Below, one piece after another: positions 10,473 through 20,261 of a DNA stretch of 64,000 nt. The position numbers and the translations under genes are program-made. This DNA is from Myotis daubentonii (Eukaryota > Chordata > Mammalia > Chiroptera > Vespertilionidae). Each line of letters begins with the position of its first letter. Position 1 is the stretch's first letter. The notes below the pieces were generated by a model. That model ran no database searches, was not told where the DNA came from, and saw only the letters and a list, made by a program, of their open reading frames with translations. The stretch covers positions 101,892,671 to 101,956,670 of the forward strand of contig NC_081844.1 in assembly GCF_963259705.1 (NCBI RefSeq), read 5' to 3'.

Positions 10473-11061
10473 TAGAGGCCTGGTGCATGGGTGGGGGCCA
10501 GCTGGTTTGCCCTGAAGGGTGATCCGGATCAGGGTGGGGGTCCCGCTTGGGTGCCTGGCCAGTCTGGGTGAGGGGCTAAGGGCCATTTTCAGGCTGGCGG
10601 GTGACTGAAGCTCCCAGCCTCTTTTTTATTTTTATTTTTTTAATTCTGGGATTTATTTACCTTCTATAGCTGTCACTGGAACTGAGGGCTGGCTCCAGCT
10701 CTGAGGCCATTGCCTGCTGAAAGCAGGTATCTGGATTTGTTTAGCTTCTATAATTGAAACTCTGTTGCCATCACTGGTGCTCTAAGCTCTGAGCCCGCTG
10801 GCAGCTGAAAGCAGGTTTCTGGGTTTGTTTAGCTTCTATAATTGCAATATTGTTACATCCAGAGCTCAGAGCTGGGCTGAGGCAGGTGGGGAACCTTGGC
10901 TTCCTCCATCGCCGGGGCAACCAAGCCTCATGTTCGCTTCAGCTGTGTGGCTGCTGGCCACCATCTTTGTTGGCAGTTAATTTGCATATCCTGCTGATTA
11001 GCCAATGGGAAGGATAGCGAAGTTACAGTTAATTACCATGTTTCTCTATTATTAGATAGGA
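10473..11061 (-). mobile_element. HeliBat-type Helitron (array 2, unit c; fused partner of unit b)
   Basis: Begins tagaggcctggtgcatggg (the C of CTAG lost) and lacks the usual perfect hairpin. Ends ctattattagatagga|T. It shares a long body with 25827-26454: 'ggtttgccctgaagggtg', and two segments around 'gctgaaagcaggt...tttagcttctata'. No coding capacity. Confidence 0.85.
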
Positions 11062-11128
11062 TGGGAGATGGCAACGTAACCACGAAACAACATACGTCGA
11101 GTCCAGTGTAACCCGAGGACTGTCTGTA

Positions 11129-12930
11129 TATCAGTTAAGATACTTCTACTTATGAAAGAATATCTCAAGTCAAACTGGCTTAAACAATAAAGGTGTTTAT
11201 AGCCAGAATATGTGAAGGCTCAATTCCTCAGAATTTGAACTCCTCCTCTGGGATTTTCTTGGCTTTGTTTTCTTCCTGGGACAGCATGATGCTTCGGTCA
11301 TTAGTTAGGTGCCTTTAGAGCCAGTCATAATGGGAAGCGAATCATGGTGAAGTTCCAGTTTCTGCAGTAATATTGAGGCCTGCTGTAATTTTCTAGCACT
11401 AGAATAGATTCAAGTCCTATTGTGTGAGAGAGTAACAGGGACATCATTCAACAAGTTTAGAAATCAGAGTTGTGTTTTCAAACTCAAACAGGGAAAAATT
11501 ATGATGACAGACCCAAGACAGCCAAAGAATGCGAGACCTGGCAGGAACTCATGTGTGAATGTCATTGCTACATGAACAATGGACACAAACTGAAAATAAA
11601 CCAGGAGAAGACAAGGCCTGGAAGGATTCTAAGCCAGAATTCTGCTCCTGACCTGTCATGAATTTGGATAGTGGCAGTTTTTAATGTGGACATAATAGAA
11701 ACATTTAAAACATTCTATACTAATTAGGCAATGGAGAGTCGTCAACATGATCCAAGTTCAGTTTAGGAAAAATCATTCTGAAAAGTTGTTTAAGATTAAT
11801 TACAGTAGAAGGAGACTACAGGTAGCAAAGCAAATTAGAACACTTATGTTATTCTAGCCAAAAATGACAAAGGCTAAGCTACATACTAACTGAAGAGGAG
11901 AAAAAATATTGTAAGGGAATCATTTATTAAAGTTATAATAATGGGAAAAACATTAAATTTTTTGCCAGATACTTTGGCTTTTACTTCTGGTTCTGGCAAT
12001 AGCTACATGATCATGATCAAGTGTATAAGGTAAAGCAATAGTTTGTAAATATCCATTAAGCTACTAAATGTATGAATTCTTACATTGTGTCTTCCCCTGC
12101 TTGCTATGGTCTTCCAATTAGAGATCAATTGTTATATTGCCAGAGAATACCGCAATCAACTCAAATATTATGCCCTTCCCCACTATAATCTACAATAGAA
12201 TAGCAGAGTACTGGAGGCTTTTAATACGAGAGTGGCAAGTAAAACTATTCAAAAACTTTTTTGTATACTAAGAATAAATGCTGGTGCAATAAAAATACTT
12301 AGAAAAATATGTCATTAAATAAGTTCATTGGTACTGCCATATTAATTTACATCTGTTGGATCTGCAATCAGATGTATCCCACAGAAGCCAAATGCAATGT
12401 GACTCCATGGAGACTGTTATTTTTAAAAATATTTATTGTTTTCTTTTTTGTTCACATGTGAAGTGAATAAGCTGGCAAAAAGCAACTCTGCCAAAATTAA
12501 TTGAATAAAAATATGAGAAATGTGCCTTTTCTTGGCTTCTCATAAACTAAAAGCTGCCATCTGATCTCAAAACTTAGATATAATCAAATATATGATAAGA
12601 AGTAGGGAAGGTTCTCCAAGTGAACTGGAAAGCCTGAAAAAAAAAACTGAGAAAATAGGGTATAATTAAAAGTTATTCAAAAAAACATAAAACAAACGTG
12701 TAAACCAAGGGTCAAAGCATTGTATCAATATACTGCACATTTAATGGAGAGCAATTGCAAAGTAATTTGGTTTATTTAAACTATTTGTTACAATATCAAT
12801 ATGGTCTCCTTTAAAATAGTCATGTTTACTCCAATGAAGTTACTGTTGCACACATATATCAGAACTTCTCTTTTGTTTGTGTGTTTCCAGTGCCTTTATC
12901 ATATCCTTTTAAAAATCAGCAATAATGATA
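11129..12930. other. DNA with no recognised gene; possible very old repeat at its start
   Basis: At 11160-11420 the phrase 'tcaaactggcttaaacaataaagg' resembles a family of old interspersed repeats that I cannot name. The rest is single-copy AT-rich sequence. The 63-codon frame at 11470-11661 has no recognisable protein match. Confidence 0.4.
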
Positions 12931-13154
12931 AATAAACTAGTATACATTTAAATGGAAAAGTTATCAAGCAAAGCCCAACCATATGCACTTTAAATACAAA
13001 GATAGAGATAGATTGAAAGTAAAATAATGGGAAAATTGTGCTTTGCAAACCATAAGCATAGAAGCTGGCACAGCTAAATTAATATCCAACCAAGTAAATT
13101 TCAAAACAAAGACCATTATCAGATATAAAGGGAGAGATTAAAAGAAGCACTTCG

Positions 13155-13372
13155 GCTTTAACCATTTGGCTCAGTGGATAAAGTGTTGGCCCATGGACTT
13201 AAGGGTCCCAGGTTTGATTCTGGTCAAGGGCATGTACCTTGGTTGCAGGTTCAATTGCCAGTAGGAGATGTGCAGGAGGCAGCTGATTGATGTTTCTAAC
13301 TCTCTATCCCTCTCCCTTCCTCTCTGTAAAATCGATAACAATATATTTTAAAATCAGTAACTAAATAAAAAA
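13155..13372 (+). mobile_element. Ves SINE (tRNA-derived)
   Basis: Has the tRNA-like head 'ggctcagtggataaagtgttggcc', B-box region 'ggtttgattc', the 'caggaggcagctgattgatgtttctaactctctatccctctcccttcctctctgtaaaatc' tail and an A-rich end. The target duplication aagcacttc lies at 13146-13154 and 13373-13381. Confidence 0.95.
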
Positions 13373-14072
13373 AAGCACTTCATCTGAAAGATGTAGCATT
13401 CCTCAATACATGTGTACCTACTAAGTGAGTATTAAAATTTAAAAAGCAAAACTAATAGAACCAATAAGAGAAATAGAAAAATTTGAAGTCAGAGATTATA
13501 ATATCCATTTATCAGTAACTGATAAAACAAGCAGACAAAAAATTAGTGGACTATAGATGTAAACAACACTTTCAATCAACTGGACCAAATTGACAATTTA
13601 TAAATCCCCAGGCCCACATGAATTCACATTAACCTCCAAAACTACAGGCTATACTTTACTTTAAAATGGAAGGCTTCATGTGACCCAAGATTGACTGCAT
13701 GCTGGGTCACAAAATGTCTCAATAAATTTCAAAAGGAAATGAAATTTATCAAAGTACATTTTTTTATCACAACACAACGAAATCATTAATAATGGTAAGA
13801 TATCAATTAAAAAATACCCAAATGTTTGAAAATTGACTAATTTATTTTTAAATACCCTGTGGGTCAAAGAAAAAACTGCAAATTAGAAACTATTTAACTG
13901 AATGATAACAAAACTGATATATCAAAATTTGGGGAACAAAGGTAATTCAGTACTTAGAAGGAAATATATAGCTTTAAATGTTTATATTAGAAAATAAAAA
14001 AGGTATAAAATCATTAAGTTTTCATCCTAAGGAGATGGAAAAAATAAGAGCAAGCTAAGTAGAATTTTGGAA

Positions 14073-14572
14073 TCTATACTAATAATAGGGTAATATGAAA
14101 ATTGGTCAGGATGCCATAACAGTAACGACTGTTCAGCAGGCTGCGTGTGCAGCAGGCATGGGTGGGTGGGGACTTGCATCTTTGGGGACAGGGGTGGGGT
14201 CGCAGAAGAGAGACTGCTCCCTGCATCCGTGCTGGGGGTCTGCAGGCGCATGCAGAGGCCCCTCCATCGCAGGCCCGGCCAGGGGTCTGCAGGCGCGGAG
14301 AGGTCTGCAGGCCACTGACGCCGCAGCCTGGCCCAAGAGCAGGACCACAGTGGGGGCCTCCATGCACCTGCACCAGGGGTCCAGTCCACAGGCCTCCGCC
14401 AGCTCCAGCCTACCTCTTTGGGCAAACCATCGAGAAGCCCCAGATGGGTGGGCGGGGCCTGCTTCTTTGGGGTGATGGATTGCAGGGCTCCCACACTGTG
14501 ACAGGGCACAGGCCAGTCTGGGGGATCCACCCCCCACCCCGAGTGCACGAATTTCGTGCACCAGGCCTCTAG
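14073..14572 (+). mobile_element. HeliBat-type Helitron, GC-rich body
   Basis: Starts A|TCTATACTAATAATAGGG and ends with hairpin GTGCACGAATTTCGTGCAC then CAGGCCTCTAG|T. The GC-rich interior (about 14150-14510) stands out from the AT-rich L1 host and produces long overlapping open frames on both strands. Overlap in several frames argues against any of them being coding. Confidence 0.93.
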
Positions 14573-15111
14573 TTAAAATATAAAAGCAGATATTGATAAA
14601 ATAAAAACAATAGATAAAATTAACAAAGCCAAAAGTTCTGTTTTTTAAATATATATGAAATTGATAAATCTCTATCAAAAGTTATCAAAAAAGGACAAAA
14701 ATCACAATTAACCAATATCAGTCATAAAAGGGAGGGCCTCACTTTAGATCCTACAGACATGAAAGGACACTAAAGGACTATTATGAACAACTCGATGCCA
14801 ATAAATTTGACAAAGTAGATGAAAGTGGACAAATTCTTTGAAAACACTTTAACAAAATGTATGCAAGATTCTCCACAGTCATGGCTAATATGCATCTTTA
14901 AGAGAATATTTGACTGTTATTTAAAAGCAAGTCAGAAGAATCAGGATAAGTATGAAGTTCAATAATAATATTTTATCTCAACAAGGTATGATGCCTATTA
15001 AATAATTAAGTTGCATTTCTAAAAGAGTCATAAAGTGATTACTAATTTCTAATGGAAACAAAAGTGTTTCAAAAATAGTTTGAGCATTAGCACCTTTTAA
15101 GGAAGAACATG

Positions 15112-15341
15112 GCTTTTCAATACAATTATTTAAAGGGACATGATAGTTACTATGTATACATTTTTATAAAAATTACTAATCATTTTTACCAGTTTCTTTG
15201 TATTCTTGCATTGACTGTTCAGCTTAGCTTTTCAATACAATTATTTAAAGGGACATGATATTTATCATGTATACATTTTTATAAAAATTACTCATCATTT
15301 TTACCAGTTTCTTTGTATTCCTGCATTGACTGTTCAGCTTT
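15112..15341 (+). repeat. Tandem duplication, 2 x 115 bp
   Basis: 15112-15226 is followed directly by 15227-15341. Both start gcttttcaatacaattattt and end gcattgactgttcagctt, with only a few differences. The high identity suggests a recent local duplication. Confidence 0.93.
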
Positions 15342-15770
15342 CTGATATTCTCTATCATATTTTTTAAAATAAATGCTCTTTCTTTTGGATCTCCAACCTC
15401 CTTACATGGCTTTCTGCTCACCCTTAAATCCTCAGACTTAGAGAATTAGTGATCGCACATTTATTCATTGAAACGAAGGATGTGCACTCATGGATGGCAG
15501 ATGTGTTTTTCTTTGCCATCCTAGTAATTAAAAACAAATCGAATGCCTTTATGGAGCGTGCCATCTTCTGCTTGTCACAGTCTTCGCCACTCATTCTTAT
15601 CTCTCAGCCAGTACTTCTCATACTTTCATTTACTGTCTGGGATCTATAGGTATGTGAATTTAAATATGCGTCTCTATCACCAGCATTGAGCACTATTGAC
15701 CATTCCCATTATTCCTTTTGAAAAAGCCTGATCATGTATGTGTATCTGTGTGTGTATGTATATATGTGTA
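15342..15770. other. DNA without recognised content
   Basis: No gene or repeat recognised. The 66-codon frame at 15449-15649 shows no known motif. Confidence 0.45.
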
Positions 15771-15873
15771 TATAGATATAGATATAGATATAGATATAGA
15801 TATAGATATAGATATAGATATAGATATAGATATAGATATAGATATAGATATAGATGATATAGATATAGATATG
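15771..15873. repeat. (GATATA)n microsatellite, flanked by (TG)n
   Basis: About 16 units of GATATA with one interruption (gatgatata near 15852), flanked by TG-rich DNA. It creates spurious repetitive reading frames on both strands. Confidence 0.97.
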
Positions 15874-15904
15874 TGTGTGTGTGTGTGTTTTGCCTTCAGT
15901 ATGA

Positions 15905-16340
15905 CTTTTGTAGGACTGATGTAACAAAGAATAAACTTAAAGCAACAGAGGTTTATTCTCATAGTTCTGGAGGTGAGAAGGATAAAGTCAAGGTTTTGGC
16001 AGAACCATGCTCTCTCTGACAACTCTAGGGGAGAATACTTCCTTGCCTCTTGTAGTTTCTGGTATTTGCTGGCAATCTTTGTCATTCTTTGGCTTATAGA
16101 TGTCTCATGTCCAGCACAACTGTCTTTCCCCTATGGGTTTTCAAATCCTGTTCCATCTGTGTGTGTCTGTGTCAAACTCTCTCCTTTTTATAAGGATATC
16201 AGTCATATTGGATTAGGTCCCACCCCAATAACCTCATCTTAACCTGGTTAAATCTGTTGAGACCCATTTCCCAATAAAGGCACATTCTGAAGTACTGGGA
16301 ATTAGGAGTTTAAAGTGTCTGTTTATTCAACCCATAACAC
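15905..16340 (-). mobile_element. MLT1-type (MaLR) LTR relic
   Basis: In reverse order the plus strand shows 'ggtttattctcatagttctggagg', 'tttataaggatatcagtcatattggattaggtcccacccc' and 'caacccataacacc'. This is the same family as 18257-18640 and 31575-32510 and is mammal-wide and decayed. The class name is from memory of the family and should be checked against a library. Confidence 0.6.
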
Positions 16341-17640
16341 CTTCTGTCTCTTTGACACTCCTTGGTTTCATTCCCTACTTGCCCTTTCTCCTCCTCATCT
16401 ATAAAAGCATTCTCACAGGATTGGTCCTTAACCCTCCGTTCTGGTTTTCTATGTTCTGTCTTGGCAGCAGGGTGATTACAAATATTTCCTCTGTCTCCAT
16501 TTACAGACCTGTTTTTGAACTTTACTCTTACATTTAACGTTGTCAGCTGGAACTCCCTGTTTGGGTCCTCAGGATGCATCCCAGACTCATTATGTCCTAA
16601 CTGTAAATATAAACTTTCCTTATGTTATTATAAATTTGAAATCCCTTAGGTGAAATAGGGGGAGACACTCTTCTTTTTACTCCATATCTAAAGACTTACT
16701 AAGACTTTAGGTATAACTTCTGCACAACTAAGAGTTGCTATGAGCTTATGTTCAGGAGTCACATCTGGTTTCAAATTCTGTCTCTACCAGTTGCCAAGTG
16801 TGACCTGGGTGCTTCATGTCCTCAAGTGTAAAATGGTGTTAATATTATATGCCAGATAGGTTGACCTTTTGGAAACAAACAAAGTGATGCATTAGTGCTC
16901 TTAGTATAGTGCCTGAAACAATAAATGATTATTTTGCCATTGGTAATTGTTAGCAGTCACTATATGTCACTGTATCTCTATTCTCACTTCCTTTACTCTG
17001 GTTTCAGACTTCATTGTTATTCAATTGCAATTTATAGCTAACTTGTCCTCTTCCCTCCAATTTCTCCACATTCTAATCCAGTCTGCCGACATCTCCCAGA
17101 TTAATCTTCTTGTCTCTGTTCATTCCCTAGGGCACCATCCTTCACTGACTCCCCATTGTCTACAAAGAAAAGTAAAACTTCTTAGATTGAAATGAAAGGC
17201 CCTCTGGTCCCAAACCTCCTTTCCAACCTCATTTTCTATAACTCACCGTCATATATCAAATGCTTCTACCAAATGGAGCTGCTTGACATCCTCCATACAT
17301 TACAGCATCTTTAGGCACTTGTGGGCTCTTGTTTATGCCGCTTCCCTGCCTCTAACCCAATGTCACTCAAATCCTGACCAGGTTCAAAGGCCCAGGTGGA
17401 ATGCTGTCTGCTACAAAAAGCCTTCCTCCATCAATCCAGCTGGAAGTCACCTCGCGCTGCTCTGAAATTGAGTAGTGCCTCCCACTTATGCATTCAGTTC
17501 CCAAGTATTTCTTGAATGCTGATTATATTATGTATCACACACTAAATCAGGGAAACAGTGGTGAAGAAATTGGACATGGCTCCTCTACCTTTATGAAGCT
17601 GTGATCAGATAGGCATATTAAATACTATTTATTTAAAGCT
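16341..17640 (+). mobile_element. L2 LINE relic (with a MIR inside)
   Basis: Shows L2-type text: 'ttcactgactccccattgtctacaaagaaaagtaaaac', 'ggccctctggtcccaaacctcctttccaacctc', and a 3' part with 'gtatttcttgaatgctgattata' and 'acagtggtgaagaaattggacatgg'. It is decayed, with no frame of useful length. The part before 16745 is the least certain. Confidence 0.6.
16745..16930 (+). mobile_element. MIR SINE
   Basis: Contains 'ggagtcacatctggtttcaaattctgtctctaccagttgccaagtgtgacctgggtgcttcatgtcctcaagtgtaaaatgg' spread over 16755-16835, in MIR order. Confidence 0.8.
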
Positions 17641-17642
17641 GC

Positions 17643-17698
17643 AACACACTAAATAAATAAATAAACAAATAAACAAACAAATAAATAAATAAATCAAG
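17643..17698. repeat. (AAAT)n-rich simple repeat
   Basis: Imperfect AAATAAAC/AAAT units, probably the tail of the preceding L2-like segment. Confidence 0.85.
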
Positions 17699-18256
17699 CA
17701 AGCAAGCTGCAACATAACCTGGACCCAGTTCCACTAATGTTTAGATAGATTAACCCTCCTCTTCACCAATACTGTCTCCTGACAGAGGAAAAGCCATACC
17801 ATGTTCTAGGGGTGAATATGATTTACTTTAGTTTCTAGTTTGCAGCTTACAAACCAAAAATTATGAAACATGTAAAGAAGCAAGAAAACATGACTGATCA
17901 TCAAAAGAGGAAACACTCAATAGAAGCAGATCCAGAAATGTCCCAGATATTGGGGTTATCACATGAGGATTTTACAATAACTATTTTGCAATAACTATGA
18001 TAAATATCTTAAAGGATCTAGTGATGATAAATATGTTAAAGGATTTAGCAGAACAAACTAGACAACATGTATTAGCAAATATGGATTTAAACAGATGAAA
18101 ATTGTAATGAAGAACAATTTGGAAATGCTACAAATGAGAAATACTATGTGGGAATACATATTTTTATTATCTTAGACTGTACACAGAATAAAAAAAGATT
18201 CAGCAAATTAGTAGATGATCACTATAAGTTATTAAAACTTAAAACACATAAAGACA

Positions 18257-18640
18257 CTAGTTTAGTTTACTAGGGCTATCATAACAAAGCCCACAGCTGG
18301 GTGGCTTAAACAAGAAAAATTTATTTTCTTATAGTTATGGAAGATACAAATTTGAGATCAAGGTGTCAGCAGGGTTGATTTCTCCTAAGGTCTCTCTTCT
18401 TGTAGACATTCATCTTTTTCCTATGTCTTCACATGACCTTCCCGCTGTACATGTCTATATGCAAATGTCCTCTTTTCATAAAGATACCAGTAATATTGGA
18501 TTAGGGACTGCCCTAATTACCTCATTTTAAGTAAACTGTCTTTTTAAGACACTATCTACAAATATAGTCTCACTCTGTGGTACTGTGGGTTAAGACTTCA
18601 ACATATGAATTTTGGAAGAACACTGTTCAGCCTATAGCAG
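18257..18640 (-). mobile_element. MLT1-type (MaLR) LTR relic
   Basis: Reverse-oriented text begins 'agtttactagggctatcataacaaagcccacagctgggtggcttaaac'. It includes 'ggtgtcagcagggttgatttctcc' and 'agtaatattggattaggg' and ends 'acttcaacatatgaattttgg...cagcctatag'. No coding content. Confidence 0.65.
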
Positions 18641-19021
18641 ACACACACACAAAAATGTCAAATGGTCCAATATACATATAATTAGAAAGAGTGGAGATGG
18701 ATAGTGGTACAGAAAAAATATTTAAAGAGATTATGGGGACAGTTTTCCACAATTGATGAAAGACATCAATATAAAGATTTAAGTGTAGAGAATCCCTAAG
18801 CTGGATAAATACACCCAACCACTTTATAGTCAAATTGTTTAAAAAAACACAACAAGATAAAGAGAAAACAGTTAAAGCTATAAGGTGGAGGGGGGGGGGA
18901 TGCATTATATAAAGGGAAATGGTTTATAAGAGTGACAAATGATGGCTAAATTCTTATCATAATGAAAGACCAGAAGACAATGAAACAAATATATTAATGG
19001 GCTGAAGGAAGTGAGGAAGGA

Positions 19022-19043
19022 GGGTGGAGGGTGGAGGGTGGGG
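19022..19043 (+). other. G-quadruplex-type motif
   Basis: Four G-runs of at least three with short loops: GGGTGGAGGGTGGAGGGTGGGG. Confidence 0.75.
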
Positions 19044-19529
19044 ACTGACAACTTAGAATCCTATGTGCAGCAAAATTATCTTTCAAAAATGAAGGTGAAA
19101 GAAAACACTTTTGGACACCAAAAGATGGAATAATTTATCTTTTGAAACCTGCACTACAAGAAATGTTAAAATGAATTGTTTAGGTTGAAGTGAAATGATA
19201 GCAAATGGAGGAATGAAAAGCATTGGAAATTATAAAATTAGTGACTGTAGAAGCAAAAACGATAACAATGTATTATGGAGTTTATAACCCATTTACAAAC
19301 AAGCCAAAAAACAAGTTATCTAGCATTTAGGCAGCTAATGTCTTCAATACCTAACTAGTATAGTTTCTATAAGAAAAATGTTATTGTAAAACCTGAAATA
19401 CTACTGAGCATATATCAAGACACTAGAACTTCTTCTATAACCAAGAAGGAAAAAAAAAAAGTATTCATCTTTCATGTCTTTATTTTATTTCTTTTTAAAA
19501 TGTTTCTTCTTTCATAAGCTCTCTATATA

Positions 19530-19594
19530 ATATATAAAGATATATTATATTATATTATATTATATTATATTATATTATATTATATTATATTATA
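19530..19594. repeat. (ATATT)n microsatellite
   Basis: Pentanucleotide tract immediately left of a Helitron. Its last A forms the A of the A|T target. Confidence 0.95.
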
Positions 19595-20261
19595 CTAGGG
19601 GCCCGGTGCACGAAATTCGTGCACTGTGTGTGTGTGGGGGGGGGGGGGAGTGTCCCTCAGCCCAGCCTGCCCCCTCTCACATACTGGGAGCCCTCAGGCG
19701 TTGACCCCCATCACCTTCCAATCACAGGATCGGCCCCTTGCCCAGGCCTGACGCCTCTGGCTGAGGCGTCCGGCCCGGGCAGCGGGGACCCGCAGCTGCA
19801 GCAGCCCCACGATCGTGGGCTTCGCTTTAGGCCCAGGCAAGGGACCCCTAGCTCCTGGGACTGCCAGCTTCAACCGTGCCCAGCTCCCATGGCTGGCTCC
19901 ACCCCTACTTCCTGCTATCACTGGCCAGGGCGGAAAAGGCACTTGATTCTCCGATCATGGCTGGGGGGCAGGGCAAAGGCGGCCCCAGGGCCACCTTTGC
20001 CCTGCCCCCCAGCTCTTAGCTCCCCCCTGGGTTTCCGATCACTGTCAGTGGCAGGGGGCTTCTTCCTGCTTTCCCTTTCGCCTCCCTGCATTGTGCCTAC
20101 ATATGCAAATTAACCGCCATCTTGTTGGCAGTTAACTGCCAATCTTAGTTGGCAGTTAACTGCCAATCTTAGTTGGCAGTTAATTTGCATATAGCCCTGA
20201 TTAGCCAATGAAAAGGGTAGCTCGTACGCCAATTACCATTTTTCTCTTTTATTAGTGTTGA
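19595..20261 (-). mobile_element. HeliBat-type Helitron with internal palindromic 24-bp tandem repeat
   Basis: Begins ctaggggcccggtgcac with hairpin GTGCACGAAATTCGTGCAC. Ends ttttattagtgttga|T. At 20124-20180 a 24-bp unit holding the perfect palindrome TTGGCAGTTAACTGCCAA is tandemly repeated; related Helitrons here carry one copy of 'ggcagttaatttgcatat'. The GC-rich middle yields long open frames on both strands with no protein identity. Confidence 0.92.

Larger units (their letters stand above)
9467..11126. mobile_element. TA-flanked Tc1/mariner or pogo-type non-autonomous transposon, split by three Helitrons
   Basis: Left end CAGTAGGTCCTCAGGTTACG and right end ...GTAACCCGAGGACTGTCTG are inverted copies with a TA on each side (9465-9466 and 11127-11128). 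With the Helitron block 9724-11061 removed, the element is about 320 bp. The TA target and TIR style fit the Tc1/mariner-Tigger superfamily. I cannot name the family. Confidence 0.75.
12935..15060 (+). pseudogene. Old L1 (L1M/HAL1-like) ORF2 fragment, endonuclease to RT region, broken
   Basis: The sequence follows L1 ORF2 in order on the plus strand. First comes 'actttaaatacaaagatagagatagattgaaagta' (endonuclease domain) and 'gctaaattaatatccaaccaagtaaatttcaaaac'. After the SINE, 'cattcctcaatacatgtgtaccta', 'atcaactggaccaaattgacaattta' and 'cttagaaggaaatatatagctttaaatg' follow. After the Helitron come 'gaaattgataaatctct' and 'ggactattatgaacaactcgatgccaataaatttgac'. Frameshifts and stops are numerous, so nothing is expressed as protein. 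Insertions by a Ves SINE (13155-13372) and a Helitron (14073-14572) postdate it. Confidence 0.85.
17840..19330 (+). pseudogene. Old L1 (L1M/HAL1-like) ORF1 region, broken
   Basis: The plus strand follows old L1 ORF1: 'atagaagcagatccagaaatgtcccagatattgg', 'caattgatgaaagacatcaatataaag', 'gctggataaatacacccaaccactttatagtcaaattgtt', 'agaatcctatgtgcagcaaaattatctttcaaaaatgaagg' and 'cctgcactacaagaaatgtt'. These correspond to the RRM and C-terminal parts of ORF1p. An MLT1-like LTR (18257-18640) interrupts it. There are many stops and it is not functional. Confidence 0.8.

Noticed and set aside
14027..14678. Several overlapping frames of 99-181 codons on both strands
   Set aside because: They coincide with a GC-rich Helitron interior and overlap in multiple frames; none has a recognisable domain.
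15709..16085. Tyr/Ile- and Ser/Ile-repeat proteins
   Set aside because: They are translations of the GATATA microsatellite.
19619..20113. 164-codon plus-strand frame, proline-rich
   Set aside because: It lies wholly inside a non-autonomous Helitron with low-complexity GC-rich DNA; no protein identity.
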